From: Rhizobium sp. 11515TR
GTDB lineage: Bacteria > Pseudomonadota > Alphaproteobacteria > Rhizobiales > Rhizobiaceae
Length of the DNA stretch: 64,000 nucleotides
Direction of reading: 5' to 3'
Assembly: GCF_002277895.1 (NCBI RefSeq)
Contig: NZ_CP022998.1
Location: 2,275,501 to 2,339,500, forward strand
The notes beneath the pieces were generated by a model that searched no databases, was not told the DNA's origin, and saw only the letters and a program-made list of their open reading frames with translations. Made by a program: the position numbers and the translations under genes. Of the stretch, positions 57,941 to 64,000 are shown one piece after another. Each line of letters starts with the position of its first letter. The first letter of the stretch is position 1.

Positions 57941-58623
57941 CGATAAGCCATTGAATTGAAGGAGCTAGTTGACTGATCCTTCACTTTATCATCAACGTCG
58001 CGAGCTTTTCCGAGTCTCGCGACGTTTCTTTGTTTGATCGGTAAAAGGCGGAACGCAAACCGCCTCTATTGCCTGATTTATGGTTAAAGAAATCTCAAGC
58101 TCGATAAAATCTTTGTGACGAATTAGCAACACTCTATTTCAAGACATTGCAGCCACGTGATCAGATTACAATTTGTCCATTTCCCGCCACAAATGGGGAG
58201 CAGCGATTACGTGGGCACAGGGGCAAGCCTTGTAGAAAGTGCGTAAGCGGTCGATGGGTGAACTTCCACTTTGGCATAAGCAACAATTCGGGATCGGAGC
58301 TGCGATGCTTCCGACGCAGCCGAAAACGCGTTGTCTGCCAAGGAAAGTCGTCAGCCGGCCGATCTTTGGGCTCCATCATCGGAAGGCGAACGAAGGCGCT
58401 GCTTCGATGGTGGGATGCGATAGCGGCCGCGCAAATGCTGGTTTGGACATAATTGCAAGCTATGCTCGCAATTGTGGCAAACAGCATCGGTTGGATGCCA
58501 TAGGAAACGCCTTTTCGAAGGACGATCCAGTCTCGTGCGCCGTCAGGAAAAACATTCGTGAAGCTGGCGGCGATTATGCAAGTGCCGTGACAGGTCCGAA
58601 TGGAGCGAAAGAAATCGACTGTT
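57941..58623. other. Long leader region of exoR
   Basis: No gene is supported in 680 bases beyond the fadL terminator. Overlapping frames on both strands here are not convincing. The length is unusual and may reflect an extended exoR leader or an unrecognised small RNA. Confidence 0.4.
57994..58034 (+). terminator. Intrinsic terminator of the fadL-type gene
   Basis: AACGTCGCGAG...CTCGCGACGTT with an 11-base loop, then TCTTTGTTT. Confidence 0.85.
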
Positions 58624-59427
58624 ATGTTTAAGTCCGAGTTCATATCAGCGAGAGTCATGATGCTCAGCCTGTCCCTTGCCACCGCGGTGGTGCTGGCGGG
58701 TCAAGCCAAGGCATTCGATATCAATGCCGGCGTCACCAAGGAATCAGGTCCGTTCGATCTCTTCAAGTTCGGCTTCAAGGCCTACAAGAACGGACAGAAG
58801 GAAGAGGCGGTCGAAGCCTATCGTTATGCCGCCGAAAAAGGCCATACCGGCTCACGCTGGGCCTTGGCCAATATGTATGCCGATGGCGATGGCGTGGCGC
58901 AGAACGATTTCGAAGCCTTCAAGATCTATAGCGAGATCGCCCAGCAGGGTGTGGAACCGGGCTCGGAAGACACCGGCTTCTTCATCAATGCGCTGCTGGC
59001 GCTCGCGAGCTATTACAAGAGCGGCATCCCCAACAGCCCGGTGAAGATTGATCTCAACCAGGCCCGGCAGCTTTATTTCCAGGTGGCATCGACCTTCGGC
59101 GTTCCGGAGGCGCAGTTCCAGTTAGCGCAGATGATGCTGTCCGGCGAAGGCGGCGCCACCAATGTTCAGCAGGCCAAGAAATGGCTAAACCAAGCCCGCA
59201 AGAGCGGCCATCCGGGCGCCATGGCCGTCTTCGGCAATATCCTGTTCCAGGAAGGCCAATCCATCCGCGGTCTGGCCTTCATGACGGCGGCACTGGACAA
59301 GTGCAAGCCGAAGGACTGCAGCTGGATGGAAGACCTGCAGGAGCAAGCATTCTCCGTTGCCAACGAGAACGATCGCCGTGTAGCGGTCTCCATGGCCCAC
59401 CAGCTTGACGTTGCCGGCTCCGATTGA
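58624..59427 (+). CDS. exoR: Exopolysaccharide regulator ExoR (Sel1 repeats)
   Basis: A 267-residue periplasmic protein from ATG 58624. A signal peptide (MMLSLSLATAVVLAGQAKA) precedes the mature start FDINAGVTKESGPFDLFKFG, characteristic of rhizobial ExoR. Sel1-like repeats follow: YRYAAEKGHTGSRWALANMY, ATFGVPEAQFQLAQM-type and KKWLNQARKSGHPGAMAVFG. ExoR holds the ExoS-ChvI two-component system off, so it restrains exopolysaccharide synthesis and controls motility and symbiosis. Confidence 0.95.
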   Translation: MFKSEFISARVMMLSLSLATAVVLAGQAKAFDINAGVTKESGPFDLFKFGFKAYKNGQKEEAVEAYRYAAEKGHTGSRWALANMYADGDGVAQNDFEAFKIYSEIAQQGVEPGSEDTGFFINALLALASYYKSGIPNSPVKIDLNQARQLYFQVASTFGVPEAQFQLAQMMLSGEGGATNVQQAKKWLNQARKSGHPGAMAVFGNILFQEGQSIRGLAFMTAALDKCKPKDCSWMEDLQEQAFSVANENDRRVAVSMAHQLDVAGSD

Positions 59428-59488
59428 TCGCCGGCTTTACGGACGCCGTTGTTGCTGAGGTCAAGCTAGGTGCTTGCGGCCGGACGGA

Positions 59489-60280
59489 TTAGCCCCCGAA
59501 ATCAAGATGCGCGATGACAGGCACGTGGTCCGACGGTTTTTCCCAGGCGCGCACATGCTTCTCGATTGCCGTTGCAGTGAGGCGATCGGCAGCCTCGGGC
59601 GACAGCATCAGATGGTCGATGCGGATGCCGTTGTTCTTCGGCCATGCGCCGGCCTGATAATCCCAGAATGAATAAAGCTTGATTGCATCTGTCGTCGCGC
59701 GTACCGCATCGGTAAAGCCGAGATGTTCGAGCTGACGGAAGGACTGGCGCGTCTGCGGCAGGAAGAGGGCGTCGCTCTCCCAGACCTTCGGGTCGAAACA
59801 ATCATGTGGCTCCGGAATGACGTTGTAGTCGCCGGCGAGTATCAGAGGCTCCTCCAAGGCCAGGCGATCCAAGGCGAATTTGCGCAGGCGCTCCATCCAG
59901 GCGAGCTTGTACGGGTATTTTTCGGTATCGACCGGATTGCCGTTCGGCAGATAAAGGCAGCAGATCCGCAGGGCGCCGTGTCCTTCGACGGAGAACACGG
60001 CCTCGATGAAGCGGGCCTGTTCGTCGCTGTCGTCGCCGGGTAAACCGCGCGTCACCTCATCCGGTTTCGTCTTCGAAAGAATCGCAACGCCATTGAAGCC
60101 TTTCTGCCCATGCGTCTCGACGTGATAGCCGAGCGCTTCGATCTCCAAACGTGGAAAGCCTTCGTCGACCGTTTTGATTTCCTGCAGGCAGACGATGTCC
60201 GGGTTCGAATCCTTCAGCCATTGGCAGAGGTTCTCGATACGCGCTTTGACGCCGTTGATGTTCCAGGTGGCGATTTTCAT
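59489..60280 (-). CDS. xthA: Exodeoxyribonuclease III
   Basis: A 263-residue EEP-family DNA repair enzyme: opening MKIATWNINGVKARIENL, LQEIKT, the active-site motifs LAGDYNVIPEP and RIDHLMLS, and C-terminal KPSDHVPVIAHL are intact. Cleaves at abasic sites and degrades 3' ends of duplex DNA. It lies 129 bases downstream of erpA on the same strand. Confidence 0.95.
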   Translation of the reverse strand: MKIATWNINGVKARIENLCQWLKDSNPDIVCLQEIKTVDEGFPRLEIEALGYHVETHGQKGFNGVAILSKTKPDEVTRGLPGDDSDEQARFIEAVFSVEGHGALRICCLYLPNGNPVDTEKYPYKLAWMERLRKFALDRLALEEPLILAGDYNVIPEPHDCFDPKVWESDALFLPQTRQSFRQLEHLGFTDAVRATTDAIKLYSFWDYQAGAWPKNNGIRIDHLMLSPEAADRLTATAIEKHVRAWEKPSDHVPVIAHLDFGG

Positions 60281-60409
60281 GGGCGGCTCATTCCTTTGCT
60301 TCGCCCTGTTGTATCCGCAGCCGATCGGCTTGACTACAGCCCATATGAAAACCGGCCCGGAGCGAAGGCTCCCGACCGGTCATCAAATTGTGGAAAAAGA
60401 GGGTAGGGA

Positions 60410-60742
60410 TCAGATCGCGAAACTGGTGCCGCATCCGCAGCTTGCGACTGCATTCGGATTCTTGATCTGAAAGGATTGGCCGAGAAGATTGTCGACGAAA
60501 TCGATCTCCGAGCCCGCCATATAGACCAGCGACAGCTGATCGATTAGGACGGTCGCGTTGTCCTTTTCGACCACGATGTCGTCATCCTCGGGGCCTTCAA
60601 CGAGATCGAATTTATAGGAAAAACCCGAACACCCGCCGCCTTCGACAGCGACGCGAAGCGCGCGCTTTCCCGCATCTGCGCCGACGATAGCAGCGATTCG
60701 CTTGGCCGCAGCATCCGATAGGGTAACACTTGTCTCAGTCAT
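60410..60742 (-). CDS. erpA: Iron-sulfur cluster insertion protein ErpA (A-type carrier)
   Basis: A 110-residue A-type Fe-S carrier with three conserved cysteines: GGGCSGFSY (C35-type) and the C-terminal CGCGTSF. Delivers clusters to target enzymes. Divergent from dgt, upstream of xthA, a gene order common in Rhizobiaceae. Confidence 0.93.
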   Translation of the reverse strand: MTETSVTLSDAAAKRIAAIVGADAGKRALRVAVEGGGCSGFSYKFDLVEGPEDDDIVVEKDNATVLIDQLSLVYMAGSEIDFVDNLLGQSFQIKNPNAVASCGCGTSFAI

Positions 60743-61048
60743 GTCTTCCTCCTGCCGGGGTCAAGATCCGGAGAGAACCAATAAGCCGTCGAACTTTCAA
60801 ACGGCTGATATCTGTAGCCTTTATCATGAAAGTCAGGCCGTTGACAGCTATGGTTTCGTGGTTGAGCCACACACCATTTTGCTGTTTTCTTGTCTATAGG
60901 TATGAAGGCCGCAAAGCGGCGTCAATGGGCCGGGATGTACGAAGAGCGGGCATATGTCGTATTGCCGGACAGGGCCTGGGACCGATTGCAGGGAAACGAC
61001 TGTCGCGCTGATGGCGGTGCGCGAGGCAAATGCCGGAATGGATTGATA
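60743..61048. other. Divergent region between erpA and dgt
   Basis: Holds the promoters of erpA and dgt. An in-frame extension of dgt up to 60890 lacks support. Confidence 0.4.
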
Positions 61049-62266
61049 ATGGCGATTGATACGCATGCATTGGGTTTCGGATATGGGGAAAAGGCGGCCT
61101 ATGCGACAAATCCCTGGGAATCGCGTGGAAGGCTCTATGAAGAAGGATCGAGCCCGACACGCTCCGAATTCCAGCGCGACCGCGATCGGATCGTCCACAC
61201 GACCGCCTTCCGGCGGTTGAAACACAAGACGCAGGTCTTCATCGCCCAGGACGGCGATCATTATCGGACACGGCTGACGCATACGATCGAGGTTGCCCAG
61301 ATTGCCCGCGCCCTGGCGCGAGCCCTGAAGCTGGATGAGGATCTGGCGGAGGGCGTAGCGCTGGTTCACGATTTTGGCCATACGCCCTTCGGTCATACCG
61401 GCGAGGATGCGCTGCATGAGGTGCTGCTGCCCTATGGCGGCTTCGACCACAACGCCCAATCCCTGCGCATCGTCACCAAGCTCGAGCGCCGTTATGCCGA
61501 TTTCGACGGACTCAATCTCACCTGGGAAACACTTGAGGGCCTGGTCAAGCATAATGGCCCGCTGATGACGCTTGACGGCAAGGGCACCTGCGGGCCTGTG
61601 CCGCAGCCGATCCTCGATTATTGCGAGATCCACGATCTGGAAATCGCTTCCTATGCCAGCCTGGAGGCGCAAGTCGCCGCGATCGCTGACGATATCGCCT
61701 ACAACACGCACGATATCGATGACGGCCTGCGCGCCGGCTATCTGACCTTCGACATGCTGGAGGAGGTGCCGTTTCTCGCCAAGCTGATGGCCGAGGTGAG
61801 GGCGCGCTACCCGCATCTGGAGGCGAGCCGTTTCACCCACGAGATCATGCGCCGGCAGATCACCCGCATGGTGGAGGATGTCATTGCCGTTTCGCAGCAG
61901 GCGCTCGCCGAAATCAAGCCGGGCAATGTGGCCGACATCCGTGCCGCCGGTCGGATTATCGCGACTTTCTCGCCTGAGATGGCTGAGACCGACAAGCTGA
62001 TCAAGCAGATGCTGTTCAAGCGCATCTATCGCCATCCCGACATCATGCGCATCCGTGCCGGCGCGGCCCAGATCGTCACCGACCTTTTCCGCGCCTATAT
62101 GGAAAATCCTAGGGAGATGCAGAGCCACTACTGGGTGGATCATATTGCCGGGCTCGCAATTGCCCCCAAGGCAAGGCATGTCGGCGACTATCTCGCCGGC
62201 ATGACGGACACCTACGCCATCAGCGCCCACAAGCGCCTGTTTGACCAGACTCCCGATTTGCGGTAG
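61049..62266 (+). CDS. dgt: Deoxyguanosinetriphosphate triphosphohydrolase-like protein
   Basis: A 405-residue HD-domain protein from ATG 61049 ([11 protein letters not shown]). Motifs: [17 protein letters not shown], the HD pair [16 protein letters not shown], and [13 protein letters not shown]. Hydrolyses dNTPs to deoxynucleoside and triphosphate; this subtype may act on several dNTPs. It ends 56 bases before argS on the same strand and probably shares its transcript. Confidence 0.93.
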   Translation: MAIDTHALGFGYGEKAAYATNPWESRGRLYEEGSSPTRSEFQRDRDRIVHTTAFRRLKHKTQVFIAQDGDHYRTRLTHTIEVAQIARALARALKLDEDLAEGVALVHDFGHTPFGHTGEDALHEVLLPYGGFDHNAQSLRIVTKLERRYADFDGLNLTWETLEGLVKHNGPLMTLDGKGTCGPVPQPILDYCEIHDLEIASYASLEAQVAAIADDIAYNTHDIDDGLRAGYLTFDMLEEVPFLAKLMAEVRARYPHLEASRFTHEIMRRQITRMVEDVIAVSQQALAEIKPGNVADIRAAGRIIATFSPEMAETDKLIKQMLFKRIYRHPDIMRIRAGAAQIVTDLFRAYMENPREMQSHYWVDHIAGLAIAPKARHVGDYLAGMTDTYAISAHKRLFDQTPDLR

Positions 62267-62322
62267 GCAGCGGCGGCGTCGGGCCGATAGCGGCTCGCCG
62301 GAGCTAATGCGTGGACGATATG

Positions 62323-64000
62323 ATGAACCTTTTCACCGACTTCGAAGTAAGAATTAAGAACGCTCTCGAACAAATTGATATTGTGCGAGAAAAGCGATCG
62401 GAAGTCGACTTCGGACGTATTGGCGTGGAACCGCCGCGAGATGCCAGCCATGGCGATGTCGCCACCAATGCGGCCATGGTTCTTTCCAAGCCGCTGGGCA
62501 CAAATCCGCGTGCGCTTGCCGAAATCATCGTCGCCAAGCTGAAGGAAGATGCCGACGTCGCCGAGGTTTCGGTCGCAGGCCCCGGCTTCATCAATATCCG
62601 TCTTTCGGTCGGCTACTGGCAGCGGCTGCTGGCAACGATGATCTCCGAGGGCGAGAAGTTCGGCCGCTCCAAGCTCGGCGCGGGGCAGAAGGTCAACGTC
62701 GAATATGTTTCGGCCAATCCGACAGGGCCTATGCATGTCGGCCATTGCCGCGGCGCCGTCGTCGGCGATGCGCTGGCGAACCTGCTGGCCTTCTCGGGCT
62801 ATGAGGTGACCAAGGAATACTACATCAACGACGCCGGCTCGCAGATAGATGTGCTGGCGCGCTCCGTCTTCGTTCGCTATCGCGAGGCGCTGGGCGAGCA
62901 GGTCGGCGAGATTCCGGCCGGCCTCTATCCCGGCGATTATCTGGTTCCCGTCGGTGAAGCGCTCGCCAAGGAATTCGGCACCAAGCTGCGCGGCATGCCG
63001 GAAGAGCAGTGGCTTACGATCGTCAAGGATCGTGCCATCGACGCGATGATGGCGATGATCAGGGAAGATCTGCAGGCGCTGAACGTCCATCACGACGTGT
63101 TTTTTTCCGAACGCACCCTGCATGCCAATGGCGCGGCACTGATCCGAACCGCGATCAACGACCTGACTTTCAAGGGCTATGTCTACAAGGGCGCGCTGCC
63201 GCCGCCGAAGGGACAGCTGCCGGAAGATTGGGAGGATCGCGAGCAGACGCTCTTCCGCTCGACAGAAGTGGGCGACGATATAGACCGGCCACTGATCAAG
63301 TCGGACGGTTCCTATACTTACTTCGCTGCCGACGTTGCTTACTTCAAGAACAAGTTCGACCGCGGCTTCAACGAGATGATCTACATCCTCGGCGCCGACC
63401 ATGGCGGCTACGTCAAGCGGCTGGAGGCGGTTGCCCGCGGCGTTTCCGATGGTGCTGCGAAGCTGACTGTGCTGCTGTGCCAGCTCGTCAAGCTCTACCG
63501 CAATGGAGAGCCGGTAAAGATGTCGAAGCGCTCCGGCGATTTCGTCACGCTGCGGGAAGTCGTCGATGAAGTTGGCCGCGATTCGGTGCGCTTCATGATG
63601 CTTTATCGGAAGAATTCCGAGCCTCTGGATTTCGATTTCGCCAAGGTTACAGAGCAGTCGAAGGACAATCCGGTCTTCTACGTGCAGTACGCGCATGCCC
63701 GCTGTATGTCCGTCTTCCGTCAGGCCAGGGAAGCCTTCCCGGACCTCGATATTGCCTCGCTCGACCTATCTAAGGCGGTCGTAGGCGCCATCTCCGATCC
63801 CGCTGAATTGCAGTTGGTTGCGAAGATTGCGGAATTCCCGCGAATCATCGAAGCTGCAGCACAGTCGCAAGAGCCGCATCGCATTGCTTTTTATCTTTAC
63901 GATCTGGCCAGTTCCTTCCATGGACACTGGAATAAAGGTAAAGATTTACCGGAATTACGTTTTGTTAACGATAAGAACCGAGAATTGAGCATTGCCAGAC
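62323..64000 (+). CDS. argS: Arginyl-tRNA synthetase (truncated by window end)
   Basis: The first 559 residues of a class I synthetase, starting ATG 62323 ([17 protein letters not shown]); ATG 62320 is an equal alternative. HIGH-type HVGH is in [15 protein letters not shown] and the KMSKS-type motif is KMSKR in [11 protein letters not shown]. Arg-tRNA synthetase N-terminal additional domain and the start of the anticodon-binding domain are present. The frame is still open at the window's last base. A long antisense frame is a shadow. Confidence 0.96.
   Translation, partial: MNLFTDFEVRIKNALEQIDIVREKRSEVDFGRIGVEPPRDASHGDVATNAAMVLSKPLGTNPRALAEIIVAKLKEDADVAEVSVAGPGFINIRLSVGYWQRLLATMISEGEKFGRSKLGAGQKVNVEYVSANPTGPMHVGHCRGAVVGDALANLLAFSGYEVTKEYYINDAGSQIDVLARSVFVRYREALGEQVGEIPAGLYPGDYLVPVGEALAKEFGTKLRGMPEEQWLTIVKDRAIDAMMAMIREDLQALNVHHDVFFSERTLHANGAALIRTAINDLTFKGYVYKGALPPPKGQLPEDWEDREQTLFRSTEVGDDIDRPLIKSDGSYTYFAADVAYFKNKFDRGFNEMIYILGADHGGYVKRLEAVARGVSDGAAKLTVLLCQLVKLYRNGEPVKMSKRSGDFVTLREVVDEVGRDSVRFMMLYRKNSEPLDFDFAKVTEQSKDNPVFYVQYAHARCMSVFRQAREAFPDLDIASLDLSKAVVGAISDPAELQLVAKIAEFPRIIEAAAQSQEPHRIAFYLYDLASSFHGHWNKGKDLPELRFVNDKNRELSIAR

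Noticed and set aside
62212..63696. 494-codon open frame antisense to argS
   Set aside because: Shadow of argS, which has HVGH and KMSKR motifs in the sense frame.

Overview
This window reads as a chromosomal segment of a Rhizobium-type alphaproteobacterium. Evidence: an ExoR orthologue, a PopZ (DUF2497) gene beside valS, a rhizobial porin, a NodL-like acetyltransferase, a B12-dependent ribonucleotide reductase, an ErpA-dgt-argS block, a Ugp transporter with a PHO box, and high GC with strong third-position GC bias.

Layout. (1) About 1-13,500 is an accessory, defence-type island. It holds a decayed TnsA-like remnant, a protein with an HEPN-type RX4H motif, an unknown 229-aa protein, an OLD-family ATPase/TOPRIM nuclease, a GNAT-fusion/ASCH/membrane-protein cassette, and a minus-strand operon that I read as an expanded Pycsar-like cyclic-nucleotide system. 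That operon runs, in transcription order: tandem cyclase, E2-like cysteine-rich protein, PycTM-like membrane effector, single-domain cyclase (PycC-like), PycTIR-like effector, and perhaps a 66-aa protein. (2) 13,669-38,825 is ordinary chromosome: nrdJ, gpt, a universal stress protein, a CinA-type protein, wrbA, tRNA-Leu, ilvA, an SDR/TetR pair, an azoreductase/LysR pair, cpdB, a PilZ protein, an Lrp/ald pair, sseA, alaX, cysK and phrB. (3) 38,996-43,632 carries the sn-glycerol-3-phosphate ABC transporter; ugpC faces ugpBAE instead of closing the operon. (4) 43,959-51,106 has nodL-like, tRNA-Asn, a DoxX-like protein, small secreted proteins, a porin, a yjaB-like gene, tRNA-Cys, a 47-aa membrane protein and a Rap1a/Tai-like protein. 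(5) 51,463-64,000 is core: pcm, popZ, valS, a FadL-type outer-membrane protein, exoR, xthA, erpA, dgt and a truncated argS.

The strongest candidate for a little-described system is the operon at 8,585-13,379. It has two cyclase genes, one of which encodes two degenerate halves that look complementary. It also has two effectors of different killing type (membrane-spanning and TIR NADase-like) that are normally alternatives, and an E2-like protein with no E1 or JAB partner. The tandem cyclase ends in glycine, which by analogy with E2-assisted CBASS suggests, but does not prove, that the E2-like protein modifies the cyclase. All functional statements rest on motifs read by eye; no database search was run.
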